Shown here in pieces: positions 1 to 9,129 of a DNA stretch of 64,000 nucleotides. The notes under the pieces are model-generated. The model made no database searches and was not told where the DNA came from. It saw nothing but the letters and a program-made list of their open reading frames with translations. This DNA is from Sporosarcina sp. FSL K6-1508 (GTDB lineage: Bacteria > Bacillota > Bacilli > Bacillales_A > Planococcaceae): positions 2,181,001 to 2,245,000 of the forward strand of contig NZ_JBBOXF010000001.1 of the NCBI RefSeq assembly GCF_038007465.1, read 5' to 3'. Numbering within the stretch: position 1 is the first letter of the stretch; each line of letters starts with the position of its first letter. The position numbers were made by a program, and so were the translations under genes.

Positions 1-285
1 AGCATTGACGACGATAATACCATGTTCAGTCGCTGCATCCAAATCGATATTATCAACACCTACACCCGCGCGTCCAATAATCTTCAACTTCGTTGCTTTT
101 TCAATGATTTCACGCGTCACTTGTGTTTGACTGCGAACGAGCAGGGCGTCATAGTCTTTGATCCTTTCAGCTAATTGTTCTGGTGAAGAATCTGTTTCAA
201 CAACGATGTTCAAACCTTCAGCTTGTCTTAACGGGAAAATACCATCCTCACTTAACGGATCGCTGATTAATATATTAAAAGTCAT
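1..285 (-). CDS. serA: D-3-phosphoglycerate dehydrogenase, N-terminal part (runs off window)
   Basis: Oxidises 3-phosphoglycerate to 3-phosphohydroxypyruvate, the first step of serine synthesis, in the cytoplasm. The 95 visible residues begin [16 protein letters not shown] and include the [16 protein letters not shown] segment typical of the substrate-binding domain of SerA. The ATG directly follows the stop codon of the upstream aminotransferase with no gap, and a GGAGTG-type ribosome site lies inside the end of that gene, so the two are translated as one operon. Expression should follow the serine T-box at the head of the operon. The rest of the gene, including NAD-binding and ACT/ASB regions, lies outside the window. 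Confidence 0.93.
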   Translation of the reverse strand, partial: MTFNILISDPLSEDGIFPLRQAEGLNIVVETDSSPEQLAERIKDYDALLVRSQTQVTREIIEKATKLKIIGRAGVGVDNIDLDAATEHGIIVVNA

Positions 286-1446
286 TTAGACCAACACTCC
301 TTCGTTTAAGTAGACTTGCTGTGCAGCAGCAGTACCTTTACCTAATTCAATCTCTTTGCCGATTTTGAGCAAGCCGATTTCCATCGCACTAATTGTTTGA
401 AGAACATCCGCCGGTGAACAGTACCCCATATGACCAATGCGGAATATCTTACCGCTCAAATGCTGTTGCCCGCCTGCTACAATTAAACCGAATTCTTGCT
501 TAATCACTTTCCTGAAAGCTTCCGCATCGAAGTCTTCCGGTTTTACGGCAGTGACGGTAGGGGAGGCATCTTTGTCACTTGTTAATAAAGGGATTCCTAA
601 AGCCCGAAAAGCAGCGCGCGTCATGTTCATCATTAATGTATGACGTGCATTCACTTGCTCGATGCCTTCGTTCTCGATAAGCTGAAGTACCTGTTCCAAG
701 CCAAATAACAGAGATAACGCAGGCGTAAAAGGAGTTGTATCTTTTAACAAATTGTCGCGGTATCTAACTAAATCTAGATAGTAGCGTGGCTGTGGATTGT
801 TCTCGATAATTGTCCATGCGCGTTCACTTGCTGCAATAAATGCGAGTCCCGCAGGTAGCATGAATGCTTTTTGAGAACCTGTTACTAAGACGTCGATTCC
901 CCAATCATCCATTTTAGTCTCAACACCGCCGATACAGGAAACGCCATCTACGATGAGTAAGGCTTCTGACACTTCACGGACCGCGTGTGCCAGCTCCTTA
1001 ACAGGATTCAATACGCCCGTTGATGTCTCGCAATATGTAGAAAATACAGCTTTGATTTCAGGATGATTTTGTAAAAAGCGTTTAATCTGCAATGGATCCA
1101 GTGCTTGTCCCCATTCGACATCTATGCTATGAACCTTGATATTGTAAGCTTCACAAATCGTTGTAAAACGCTCGCCGAAGGCACCTGTTACAACGACCAA
1201 AACTTCATCGCCAGGATTCACAATATTGACTACGGCAGCTTCCAAACCAGCTGTTCCGCTGCCTGTTAAAATAACAACATCTTGTGTCGTACCGAAACTT
1301 CGTTGCAGACCCGGCGCGATATTTCTAAGCATATTCGATGTCTCTTGTCCGCGGTGGCCGATCATTGGTTGACTCATGGCCCGTTGTACACTTGGCGGTA
1401 TCGGGCTTGGACCTGGAATACGGAGTAGCATTTGATCTTGTAACAT
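286..1446 (-). CDS. Class V PLP-dependent aminotransferase (serine-pyruvate / alanine-glyoxylate type)
   Basis: A 386-residue fold-type I aminotransferase of the COG0075 group (PucG, serine-glyoxylate and alanine-glyoxylate aminotransferases). Visible marks are the N-terminal RIPGPSPIPPSV, the LTGSGTAGLEAAV cofactor loop and the PLP lysine near residue 193 in TGSQKAFMLP. It sits directly in front of serA behind a T-box, so it probably supplies the amino-transfer step of serine synthesis in place of a SerC-type enzyme; that role is inference. An in-frame upstream extension of 29 codons exists but runs through the T-box terminator; the chosen ATG at 1446 follows AGAGGAG with 7-base spacing. Confidence 0.88.
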   Translation of the reverse strand: MLQDQMLLRIPGPSPIPPSVQRAMSQPMIGHRGQETSNMLRNIAPGLQRSFGTTQDVVILTGSGTAGLEAAVVNIVNPGDEVLVVVTGAFGERFTTICEAYNIKVHSIDVEWGQALDPLQIKRFLQNHPEIKAVFSTYCETSTGVLNPVKELAHAVREVSEALLIVDGVSCIGGVETKMDDWGIDVLVTGSQKAFMLPAGLAFIAASERAWTIIENNPQPRYYLDLVRYRDNLLKDTTPFTPALSLLFGLEQVLQLIENEGIEQVNARHTLMMNMTRAAFRALGIPLLTSDKDASPTVTAVKPEDFDAEAFRKVIKQEFGLIVAGGQQHLSGKIFRIGHMGYCSPADVLQTISAMEIGLLKIGKEIELGKGTAAAQQVYLNEGVLV

Positions 1447-1470
1447 CTTCATTCTCCTCTCGATTTTAAA

Positions 1471-1749
1471 AAATAAAAAAAGCCTTCCGCCCCTTACAAA
1501 TAAATGTAAGGGGCGAAAAGCTGAAATACTCACGCGGTACCACCCTTTTTACTGTCAAAAAAGATAGACAGTCTTGGTTAGCATGCTTAACGGGCATGTG
1601 TCGGATAAACCTACTAAAAGTTTCAGTTTATCTATTCCAGAGTGCTACTTTACTGCGAAATCACTGATTTGCACCACCCATCAGCTCTCTTGAGATTTCG
1701 ATAAATAAAGTGTGTCTCCATCAAAATAGTTAGATTCGTTATGGAATTA
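1471..1749 (-). promoter_or_regulatory. T-box leader, probably serine-responsive
   Basis: The leader contains the T-box core AGGGTGGTACCGCG at 1546-1533. A strong terminator hairpin follows (CGCCCCTTACA paired with TGTAAGGGGCG, about 1515-1488) with a U-run, ending just before the aminotransferase. A stem I distal head (GCTGATGGGTGGTGCAAATCAG) is also readable. In the internal loop between two predicted stem I helices an AGT triplet (1654-1652) sits where the specifier should be. It would read serine, matching serA downstream, but my fold is by eye. Confidence 0.9.
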
Positions 1750-1755
1750 GAACTA

Positions 1756-1783
1756 ATCATAACAAATGAAAAACGAATGTCAA
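1756..1783 (-). promoter_or_regulatory. Sigma-A type promoter of the T-box/serA operon
   Basis: On the minus strand TTGACA (1783-1778) and TATGAT (1761-1756) are separated by 16 bases. Transcription should begin near 1749, at the 5' edge of the T-box leader. Confidence 0.8.
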
Positions 1784-1886
1784 GTATATTTTTAGTGGAA
1801 ATCAGGTTTTTCGGAGTCCAATTGGTAGAAGAATCTAGGGAGGAACGTTATCCTTTCTTATGAGAACAAAATAAGGAGGATTAGAT

Positions 1887-2903
1887 TTGGCTAGTGATAA
1901 AATAAAGAAATTCAACTCAATTCCATTTTCAGTTTTAGACCTATCACCCATAAATGAAGGCAGCAACGCAGGAGAATCTTTTAAAAATAGTGCGAATTTG
2001 GCACAGCATGTTGAAAAATTAGGATTCAACCGCTACTGGCTAGCTGAACATCATAATATGCCGGGCATTGGAAGTTCAGCAACTTCAGTACTAATCGGTC
2101 ATATTGCTGGAGCAACAAAACGGATTCGTGTAGGATCGGGCGGTATCATGTTACCGAATCATGCACCTCTTGTTATCGCTGAGCAGTTTGGAACACTCGA
2201 ATCAATTTATCCGGGAAGAATCGATTTGGGATTAGGCCGTGCACCCGGATCGGATCAAGCAACAGCCTATGCACTACGCCGCACATTGCAAAGCAGCGGA
2301 GATGATTTTCCGGAACAGTTAGCTGAATTACAAGCCTATTTTGAACCGAACAGTTCTGCTCGTGTTCGCGCCTTTCCCGGTGAAGGACTCGATATTCCAA
2401 TCTGGCTCCTTGGTTCGAGCGGTTTCAGTGCACAACTGGCGGCACAGAAAGGGTTGCCATTTTCCTTTGCAAGTCATTTTGCGCCTGCCTATACTTTGCC
2501 TGCCATGCAGCTGTATCATCAAAACTTTAAGCCTTCCAAATATCTTAAAGAGCCGTATGCAATGCTAGGTATCAATGTCATCGCAGCGGAGACGGATGAA
2601 AAAGCACAATGGTTGGCAACTTCCCAACAATTGCAATTCCTCGGCATAACTACAGGCATGCCTTCTCAGTTAAAGCCACCTGTCGATAATATGGATGAAA
2701 TTTGGTCGTCGCATCAACGGGCATCTATTGAGAAAACACTCGATCCACGAACAACAATTGTCGGTAGCCCTGAAACGGTCAAACGGAAGCTCGAAAGTTT
2801 TATTCAAGAAACCAAAACAAATGAACTGATTATCAATTCTCAAATTTTTAATCAGGAAGACCGTTTGCGTTCTTATGAAATAATTGCAGAAATGATGGAT
2901 TGA
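1887..2903 (+). CDS. LLM-class flavin-dependent oxidoreductase (luciferase-like monooxygenase)
   Basis: A 338-residue protein of the bacterial luciferase-like family, a TIM-barrel FMN-dependent oxidoreductase group. Typical segments are FSVLDLSPI at the N-terminus, [16 protein letters not shown], the [15 protein letters not shown] strand-loop and [13 protein letters not shown]. These match the YhbW/YvbT subgroup named in Bacillus, whose substrates are not known. The start is TTG at 1887 preceded by AAGGAGG with 6-base spacing; no upstream ATG fits. It stands alone, followed by its own terminator. The physiological substrate cannot be told from sequence. Confidence 0.9.
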   Translation: MASDKIKKFNSIPFSVLDLSPINEGSNAGESFKNSANLAQHVEKLGFNRYWLAEHHNMPGIGSSATSVLIGHIAGATKRIRVGSGGIMLPNHAPLVIAEQFGTLESIYPGRIDLGLGRAPGSDQATAYALRRTLQSSGDDFPEQLAELQAYFEPNSSARVRAFPGEGLDIPIWLLGSSGFSAQLAAQKGLPFSFASHFAPAYTLPAMQLYHQNFKPSKYLKEPYAMLGINVIAAETDEKAQWLATSQQLQFLGITTGMPSQLKPPVDNMDEIWSSHQRASIEKTLDPRTTIVGSPETVKRKLESFIQETKTNELIINSQIFNQEDRLRSYEIIAEMMD

Positions 2904-2912
2904 ATAGATTGA

Positions 2913-2947
2913 AAACCATAACCTGGAAAACGGGTTGTGGTTTTTTT
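2913..2947 (+). terminator. Intrinsic terminator after the luciferase-like gene
   Basis: AACCATAACC and GGTTGTGGTT form a stem around CTGGAAAACG, followed by a run of seven T residues. Confidence 0.8.
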
Positions 2948-3038
2948 ATATGTATAGTTTAAATTCAGAAGAGTCATTCAAATCAATTGAATGTATGGTA
3001 AAATATAGCTGATAGAGGTTTATTTAGGGGGAGTTATA

Positions 3039-5084
3039 GTGAGCAATATGACAAAGATTGAAACAGTTATCGAAAATTTTCATGGAACAGATGTTGTAGA
3101 TCCATATCGCTGGCTTGAAAATTCGGACGTTGAAGAAGTGAAAAATTGGGTAGACGATCAAAATGAAAAGACTAAAAACTATTTAGCAACGTACCCGGAA
3201 CGGGAAATAGTAAAAGAGAAATTAAGGAAGTCCTGGAATTACCCAAAGTATTCTGTACCGCAAAAAGAAGGCAACTATATTTATTTTCATAAAAATGATG
3301 GATTGCAAAATCAGGCTGTTTTCTATCGGACGCAAGACTTGAAGTCTACTGATTTAGAAGTCATTATTGATCCGAATACGTTGAATGAAGAAGGGACCGC
3401 TGCGATTACGAATCTTGCGTTTACGAAAGATGGGGACCGCCTGGCTTACGGTGTTTCCTTCAACGGAAGTGACTGGCAGGAAATACGGATTCGTAATTTG
3501 CAGACAGGCAAGGATGAGTCCGAGGTTATCAAATGGTGCAAGTTCAGTAGCATTGCATGGAATGAGGAAGGAAGCGGGTTTTATTATAATCGATTCCCTG
3601 AACCGGGTACTGTAGATCCTGAAGAGGAGAGTAACTATAACCGTGTGTATTGGCATACTGTCGGCACGGTCCAAGAGGAAGATGTCCTAATCTATGAAGA
3701 CGCTACGGACAAAGAGTTATCCTTCAATCCGATAATGTCTGATGATTATCGTTATTTGATATTATCAGTATGGAAAGGAACAGAAAATAAAAGTCGTATT
3801 TACTATCGTGATGAACAATCTGAAGCGGGATTCGTTCATTTATTGGCAGATGATGATGGTGAATATTCATTTATAGGAAATGAAGGGAAGCTCTTTTATT
3901 TCACGACAAATTATGGGGCCTCGAAGGAAAAAATTATTGCTGTTCATTTGGATAGACCAGGGAAAGAACATTGGATTGATATTATTCCAGAACAGGAAGA
4001 TGTTCTTTCATTCGCAAAAATCTTTAACAAACAGTTTGTCGTTTGCTATTTGCATAATGCTCATTATAAGTTGAGTATGTATGATTTGGAAGGACAGTTT
4101 CAAAAAGAAGTGTCACTCCCAGATTACATTTCGATTTCTGAATTGACTGGCAAGAAAACCGCGTCTACGATGTTTATTGGCTATACCTCATACTTAGTGC
4201 CGGTAACCATCGCACACTATGATTTTGAAAAAGATGAACTGGAAACTGTATTTAATTCATCGGAGTTATTTGAAACGGCAGGATATGAGACTACTCAAGT
4301 ATTTTATCCATCAAAAGACGGAACGCGTATTCCAATGTTCCTGACACACCGGAAAGGGTTGGAATTGACAAGAGAAAATCCTGTTCTTTTGTATGGCTAT
4401 GGCGGTTTTAATGTCAGCTTGACTCCAGCATTTTCTCCATCACAACGCATGTGGATTGAAGCTGGCGGTGTGTATGCGGTTGCGAATTTGCGTGGCGGTG
4501 GGGAATTCGGCGAAGAATGGTACAAAGCGGGGACTTTAGGACACAAGCAGAATGTCTTTGACGACTTTATTGCGGCGGCAGAGTGGCTGATCAAACAAAA
4601 CTATACGAACAGCAAGAAACTTGCCATTATGGGCGGAAGTAATGGCGGATTGCTCGTCGCGACATGCGTTACCCAGCGGCCTGATCTATACGGGGCGGCA
4701 CTTTGCCTCGTTCCTGTCACTGATATGCTGCGCTATCATAAATTTACGGTCGGGCGCTATTGGGTGACCGATTACGGAAATGCTGAAACAAACAAGGAAC
4801 ATTTCGAGTTCATGTACAAGTATTCGCCGCTTCATAATGTCAAAAAAGGGGTCGAATATCCACCGACACTTGTGACGACAGCTGATACGGATGACCGTGT
4901 GGTTCCATGGCACGCGATGAAATTTGCTGCGACGTTACAGGCGGAACAACAAGGAAATAATCCAATCCTTCTGCGGGTGGAAAAGAATGCCGGACACGGA
5001 CTGGGTAAACCGACTGTGAAAATCATTGAAGAACAGACGGATATGTATTCGTTCTTGTTTAAAACATTGGGAGTTGAAGTTTAA
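3039..5084 (+). CDS. Prolyl oligopeptidase family serine peptidase (S9A)
   Basis: A 681-residue cytosolic-type prolyl endopeptidase that cleaves short peptides after proline. The N-terminus has the signature VDPYRWLEN. A beta-propeller region occupies roughly residues 70-400 and the C-terminal alpha/beta-hydrolase domain carries the catalytic serine at about residue 534 (MGGSNGG), an aspartate in TADTDDRVVP (618/619) and histidine near 653 (NAGHG). Length matches the family (about 680-710). The GTG start at 3039 follows AGGGGGAG. No signal peptide is seen, so it probably acts on peptides inside the cell. It is monocistronic. Confidence 0.93.
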   Translation: MSNMTKIETVIENFHGTDVVDPYRWLENSDVEEVKNWVDDQNEKTKNYLATYPEREIVKEKLRKSWNYPKYSVPQKEGNYIYFHKNDGLQNQAVFYRTQDLKSTDLEVIIDPNTLNEEGTAAITNLAFTKDGDRLAYGVSFNGSDWQEIRIRNLQTGKDESEVIKWCKFSSIAWNEEGSGFYYNRFPEPGTVDPEEESNYNRVYWHTVGTVQEEDVLIYEDATDKELSFNPIMSDDYRYLILSVWKGTENKSRIYYRDEQSEAGFVHLLADDDGEYSFIGNEGKLFYFTTNYGASKEKIIAVHLDRPGKEHWIDIIPEQEDVLSFAKIFNKQFVVCYLHNAHYKLSMYDLEGQFQKEVSLPDYISISELTGKKTASTMFIGYTSYLVPVTIAHYDFEKDELETVFNSSELFETAGYETTQVFYPSKDGTRIPMFLTHRKGLELTRENPVLLYGYGGFNVSLTPAFSPSQRMWIEAGGVYAVANLRGGGEFGEEWYKAGTLGHKQNVFDDFIAAAEWLIKQNYTNSKKLAIMGGSNGGLLVATCVTQRPDLYGAALCLVPVTDMLRYHKFTVGRYWVTDYGNAETNKEHFEFMYKYSPLHNVKKGVEYPPTLVTTADTDDRVVPWHAMKFAATLQAEQQGNNPILLRVEKNAGHGLGKPTVKIIEEQTDMYSFLFKTLGVEV

Positions 5085-5156
5085 CTTGGAATAGCACCGA
5101 TCTAATTGTAGCGGGTTCTTTTGATGGGGACGAAAAAACTGAAAGGAAAGATCATA

Positions 5157-5188
5157 GACCTATTCGCAAGAGCGGATAGGTCCCATTT
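5157..5188 (+). terminator. Probable terminator after prolyl oligopeptidase
   Basis: GACCTATTCGC and GCGGATAGGTC form an 11-base stem with one wobble position; the tail CCATTTTGG is only weakly T-rich, so confidence is moderate. Confidence 0.5.
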
Positions 5189-5261
5189 TGGTTAGGGGAT
5201 AGCTATTCCGGTGAATTAGTACAATGAACGAATTTTGAGCGTTGATAGGAGAGTATTAAAA

Positions 5262-5720
5262 ATGGGAATAAGAAATTCGGCAAAAGCAATTGTAGTTAAA
5301 GAGGGAAAGTTATTAACGATAAAAATGCATGAAAATGGTGGAACGTATTATATTCTTCCAGGTGGTGGTCAAGAACATGGTGAAAATCTTCATCAAGCAT
5401 TAGAAAGAGAGTGCAAAGAAGAGTTAGGTGCGGAAGTTGAAATTAGAGAGTTGCTATTTGTACGTGAATACATTGGAAAAAATCATGAACTAGCTGCCTA
5501 TCATTCTCATGCACATCAAACTGAATTTATGTTTATATGTAATGTCAATCAAGATCTATTTAATAACGGAACGAGTCCAGACGAGGGTCAAATAGGGACA
5601 GAATGGTTACCGATTAACGAGTTGTTGGAATATGAATTATTTCCCAGAGCTTTACGAACTCATATAATTTCTTATTTTGAAAGTGGAAAGGCTGCAACTT
5701 ATGTCGGTGATATTAATTAA
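5262..5720 (+). CDS. NUDIX hydrolase
   Basis: A 152-residue single-domain NUDIX protein that hydrolyses a nucleoside diphosphate linked to another group. The NUDIX box runs from GGGQEHGENLHQALEREC into KEELGAE, with the metal-binding REC-KEEL glutamates in place. The ATG at 5262 follows TAGGAGAG; a longer in-frame opening has no ribosome site. Substrate is not predictable. It lies between prolyl oligopeptidase and a methyltransferase, with separate spacing from both, so no operon is evident. Confidence 0.88.
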   Translation: MGIRNSAKAIVVKEGKLLTIKMHENGGTYYILPGGGQEHGENLHQALERECKEELGAEVEIRELLFVREYIGKNHELAAYHSHAHQTEFMFICNVNQDLFNNGTSPDEGQIGTEWLPINELLEYELFPRALRTHIISYFESGKAATYVGDIN

Positions 5721-5834
5721 ATCCTTCCAAGTATTTCATGTGAGAAAATAGCTAATCAACAGCAGTGCTTGAAGAAGGGATGGTAAAAAATAGGATTTAG
5801 TGGGTGTTAGCAAGTTTGAGAATAATCAAAGGAA

Positions 5835-6599
5835 GTGTTAATCATCGAAGCAAATAATGAAATTTTGAAATTGAATAAGGAAAGTTGGGAGAAATCAGCA
5901 GAACGTTTTTTTGGAAGAACGGCTCTTCCAGAATATGGACCCTTTTCTGCTAATGAAGAACATCTAAACTTATTTGGTGATATTTCAAACCAAAAGGTAT
6001 TAGATATAGGGTGTGGTAGTGGGCATTCATTACAATACATGGGTGACCGTGGAGCAAAGGAACTATGGGGTTTAGACCTAACAACAAAACAAATAGAAAC
6101 AGCTACTAAATTGTTGTCAAATCAACAAGTCAACGTATCATTATTCGAGTCTCCAATGGAGGAAAACCCAGGATTACCAAACTGTTACTTTGATATTGCT
6201 TATTCAATTTATGCATTAGGATGGACAGTTGATTTACAGCGTACATTGTCAAATATCCATAACTATTTAAAACCAGGCGGTATTTTTATATTTAGTTGGG
6301 AACATCCTATTCACGATCGTTTGACTTATGAACAGTCATCGTTTACTTTCAATAAATCTTATACTACAGAAGGACCAGAATACAACGAAGCATGGCATAA
6401 TGATGTTGTAATATTTCATCGGAAATTAAGTACATATATAAATACGCTAATTGAAGCCGGTTTCACAATTGAAAAGATAGTAGATGATGTCGTGATACCT
6501 GATAACAGCATTTCAGATAATCCCACGGGATGGTACACAACTCAAAAAGCTCAATTAGTGCCTGCAACATTTATAATAAAAGTAACGAAAAATGGATAA
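5835..6599 (+). CDS. Class I SAM-dependent methyltransferase
   Basis: A 254-residue methyltransferase of the UbiE/COQ5-like type. Motif I is VLDIGCGSGHSLQYMG, followed by an acidic motif II at LWGLDLTTKQ and the LKPGGIFIFSWEHP motif. The methyl acceptor is unknown. The start is uncertain: GTG at 5835 is only two bases from AAAGGA, which is tight. The true initiation codon could be slightly downstream, but no better-placed ATG exists in frame. It converges on lytH and shares a bidirectional terminator with it. Confidence 0.82.
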   Translation: MLIIEANNEILKLNKESWEKSAERFFGRTALPEYGPFSANEEHLNLFGDISNQKVLDIGCGSGHSLQYMGDRGAKELWGLDLTTKQIETATKLLSNQQVNVSLFESPMEENPGLPNCYFDIAYSIYALGWTVDLQRTLSNIHNYLKPGGIFIFSWEHPIHDRLTYEQSSFTFNKSYTTEGPEYNEAWHNDVVIFHRKLSTYINTLIEAGFTIEKIVDDVVIPDNSISDNPTGWYTTQKAQLVPATFIIKVTKNG

Positions 6600-6644
6600 G
6601 GAAATTAGTTAGGTTTAGATAAAGAATCCCATTAAAATGGCTTT

Positions 6645-6699
6645 GAAATCAGTGAAAAGCATCGGTGATCACACCCATGCTTTTCACTGATTTCATTTT
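6645..6699. terminator. Bidirectional terminator between methyltransferase and lytH
   Basis: A perfect 18-base inverted repeat, GAAATCAGTGAAAAGCAT at 6645-6662 and its complement at 6677-6694, with T-rich flanks on the plus side. It separates the convergent genes; the minus gene's stop codon overlaps its right arm. Confidence 0.8.
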
Positions 6700-7679
6700 T
6701 GCTTATCTTGTCGTTCCCAAAGTCTAAGCGAAGGATATGGATCGAAAGCCCATTCTGTCCGCCCGTTATATTTGTACATTCCATAGTGCAGATGGGGAGG
6801 GAATCGGCCCGATGTTCCTTCTTTTCCATACCCTGAGCTGCCAACTGAACCGATGATGGTTCTTGGTTCAACGATATCGCCTTCTTTGATATCTTTATTA
6901 AAATAGGCTAAATGGGCAAAATAGTGGTACGTATTATGCGTATCGCGAATACCCACCCGCCAACCTCCAAATTCATTCCATCCCATTATTTCAATTACTC
7001 CGTAAGATGTGGCTCGAACGGGAGTGCCATACCCTGCGAATAAATCGGTCCCTTCATGAATCCTTCTGCCACCCCATCCTCTACTTGCACCCCATGTTCC
7101 TTTATAACTATAATTGTAATTCGTTGGAACAGGAAAGGCATGTTCGTCCAAGTCCAATGTTTCGAAGTGTTTATACAGTTTTGCAATCGTCATAATTTGT
7201 GTAACCGTTTCTTCGCGCTTATAGTAATCCAATAAAGCTAATTTGAAATCTTCTTCAGCCTGTCCGTATTCGCTTAAATAAGTTGCAATGGTGTAAAGGA
7301 TATCTTCTGGGTTATTTGAATCAGCAAAACCATCGTCATTGCCATCAAGTCCATACCCGCCAAAGTAGGCAATCGATTCGGCAGATGTATCCTGTTTATT
7401 GGGATTAAGAGCACCCACCCAATAATCCGGTAAAAACTGAATAGCGACGGGACCATCTTTCTTTGGTATGTCAGTTCGAACCTGTTGGATATTGCGTTCA
7501 AACTGATCAACGGCGGCTAAATGATACCATGGGACAGTTACGTTCTCAAACTGTAAATAATAATGCATTCGTTCATCTAAAATCTTTTCTTTAGTTGGCT
7601 CCTCTTTTGCTGACACTACACCCAAGAACAGCAGTGATAACGCGATTACATATGTCGGTAAAATAACCCAGTGACGCAC
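6693..7679 (-). CDS. lytH: M23 peptidase, LytH-like L-Ala-D-Glu endopeptidase
   Basis: A 328-residue exported peptidase resembling Bacillus LytH (YunA), which trims peptide side chains of spore cortex peptidoglycan. The N-terminus is a signal peptide (VIALSLLFLGVVSA). The C-terminal LytM/M23 domain (about 200-320) shows the zinc ligands HEGTD and HLHYG plus the YHYFAHL strand. Length equals the B. subtilis protein. The GTG start at 7679 follows AAAAGGAGG. It is transcribed away from a DUF3231 gene. Sporulation control is expected from the family but no sigma site was verified. Confidence 0.88.
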   Translation of the reverse strand: MRHWVILPTYVIALSLLFLGVVSAKEEPTKEKILDERMHYYLQFENVTVPWYHLAAVDQFERNIQQVRTDIPKKDGPVAIQFLPDYWVGALNPNKQDTSAESIAYFGGYGLDGNDDGFADSNNPEDILYTIATYLSEYGQAEEDFKLALLDYYKREETVTQIMTIAKLYKHFETLDLDEHAFPVPTNYNYSYKGTWGASRGWGGRRIHEGTDLFAGYGTPVRATSYGVIEIMGWNEFGGWRVGIRDTHNTYHYFAHLAYFNKDIKEGDIVEPRTIIGSVGSSGYGKEGTSGRFPPHLHYGMYKYNGRTEWAFDPYPSLRLWERQDKQK

Positions 7680-7885
7680 AAAAAAACCTCCTTTTAATAC
7701 GTCTAGATAGAATTCCCCAAATGGATTGATTCATAATTGAACTAGTTCTAAAAACAATTCTGAGTTGTTTCCAATTTGACTTGGTGACTGTCACCTTTAA
7801 GTACACAATTGAGTATATAAATTGCTTTTCTACACATAATACTTTTGAAATGCATAAAAAATGTGAAGAAAAGAGGAGATTGAAT

Positions 7886-8392
7886 TTGGGCATATTAAAT
7901 GGAAACCCGAAAGATGAACCATTACATTACGGGGAAGTTATAGGAGCATGGGCATTCATTGGTGCGAATAACGGATTAATCAGTGCTTATGAGGCATTTG
8001 TCAATCATGCAGGTGACAAGGATCTCATCGAACTTTTGGAAGAGGCAGTAAAAATGATGCAATCGGAAAACAAACAACTTGAAAAAGTTTTAAAAGAGAA
8101 TGGATTAGCATTGCCACCGTCATTACCGGAACGCCCTAAAGCGAAAGCGGAGGATATACCTGTCGGCGCGCGTTTTATGGATCCGGAAATCAGTGGAGCC
8201 GTTTCAATTAATGTCGGACAAGGCCTTGTGTCATGCAGTGAAGTAATGGGACAATGTCTGCGGGAAGATGTTGCAATGATGTTTAGTAAATTCCATGCAG
8301 ATAGAATGCTGTTTGGCTTTAAATTACTGAATTTGAACAAAGCAAAAGGTTGGATTATACCGCCGCCGCTTCATAAAAACTCCCCAAGTTAA
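7886..8392 (+). CDS. DUF3231 family protein
   Basis: A 168-residue protein with the four-helix-type DUF3231 pattern: EVIGAWAFIGANNGLISAYEAFVNHAGDKDL near the N-terminus, a PPSLPERPKA linker, and an FSKFHADRMLFGFK helix near the end. Members occur in spore formers, often as tandem-domain proteins; this is a single-domain version. Function is unknown. Start TTG at 7886 follows AAGAGGAG; the open frame extends further upstream without a ribosome site. It is divergent from lytH and followed by its own terminator. Confidence 0.8.
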   Translation: MGILNGNPKDEPLHYGEVIGAWAFIGANNGLISAYEAFVNHAGDKDLIELLEEAVKMMQSENKQLEKVLKENGLALPPSLPERPKAKAEDIPVGARFMDPEISGAVSINVGQGLVSCSEVMGQCLREDVAMMFSKFHADRMLFGFKLLNLNKAKGWIIPPPLHKNSPS

Positions 8393-8401
8393 TAAAGAAG
8401 T

Positions 8402-8444
8402 GAAAAGGATCTTGTCATTAAGCTGACAGGGTCCTTTTCATATT
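8402..8444 (+). terminator. Terminator after DUF3231 gene
   Basis: GAAAAGGATCTTGTC pairs with GACAGGGTCCTTTTC around an 8-base loop; one T-rich arm ends in CCTTTTCATAT. Confidence 0.7.
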
Positions 8445-8643
8445 GCGCAATGGAAACCTCATATGGTAAGCTAATCCATAAAAAATTAAAGAGAGTTGAT
8501 TCGACATCAAATTGACTTGGTGACAGGTACCCAATACTTTTTCGCGGTTAGTAGCTAGGAAATTAACTGAAGATATGAAATAGTGGTTCCGGTAATGATA
8601 CAATTAAATCGTATCCATTAACTAAAAATAGGAGTGATTACAA

Positions 8644-8970
8644 ATGGAAAAACTACAATCAATGGAACAATTTGAGAAGCTAAAAAACGAGGAGCGAACA
8701 ATTTTTATGTTCTCCGCAGATTGGTGTCCGGACTGCCGGGTGATTGAGCCGATTTTACCTGGAATCGAAGCAGATTATCCAGAATATCATTTCTACTATG
8801 TAGATCGAGATGAATTTATCGATTTGTGTGGAGAGCTTTCTATTTTTGGAATTCCAAGTTTTATAGCGTTCCATAGCGGTGTTGAAGCGGGTCGTTTTGT
8901 AAGCAAGGACCGTAAAACACAGGCTGAGATTGAAGAATTTATTAACAGTTTATCCCGCATTGACGGGTAG
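8644..8970 (+). CDS. Thioredoxin family protein (YtpP-like)
   Basis: A 108-residue cytoplasmic thioredoxin-fold protein with the redox motif WCPDC at residues 27-31 and a cis-proline segment GIPSF. This matches the YtpP-type thioredoxin-like proteins of Bacillus rather than TrxA (WCGPC). It probably reduces disulfides or bacillithiol mixed disulfides; substrates are not shown. The ATG at 8644 follows AGGAGTG with 7-base spacing. It is monocistronic. Confidence 0.88.
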   Translation: MEKLQSMEQFEKLKNEERTIFMFSADWCPDCRVIEPILPGIEADYPEYHFYYVDRDEFIDLCGELSIFGIPSFIAFHSGVEAGRFVSKDRKTQAEIEEFINSLSRIDG

Positions 8971-9008
8971 TGAGGTCCCCACTTCACGTCTTCAACGAAA
9001 CAAGAAGA

Positions 9009-9105
9009 GTTAGCGGGGGATAAGCTGCCCGTATAAGCCCGGATGGTTCAACTAACAATCAGTGGGGGAATAGGAAAACGCCCACTGATTGAGTTTCACT
9101 TTATC
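9009..9105. repeat. Intergenic hairpin repeat (AATCAGTGGG type)
   Basis: Between two genes lies AATCAGTGGG (9057-9066), 14 bases, then CCCACTGATT (9081-9090) followed by GAGTTTCACTTTA. A related copy of the right half (ACGCCACCTGATTAAGTTTCAC) occurs at about 14728-14751, so this is a dispersed repeat rather than a single terminator, though it could end transcription of the thioredoxin gene. Confidence 0.6.
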
Positions 9106-9129
9106 TGCTTGAGGATAGGGGGCAATGCG

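Noticed and set aside
286..1533. A 29-residue N-terminal extension of the aminotransferase.
   Set aside because: It translates the T-box terminator and leader; the ATG at 1446 has a proper site.
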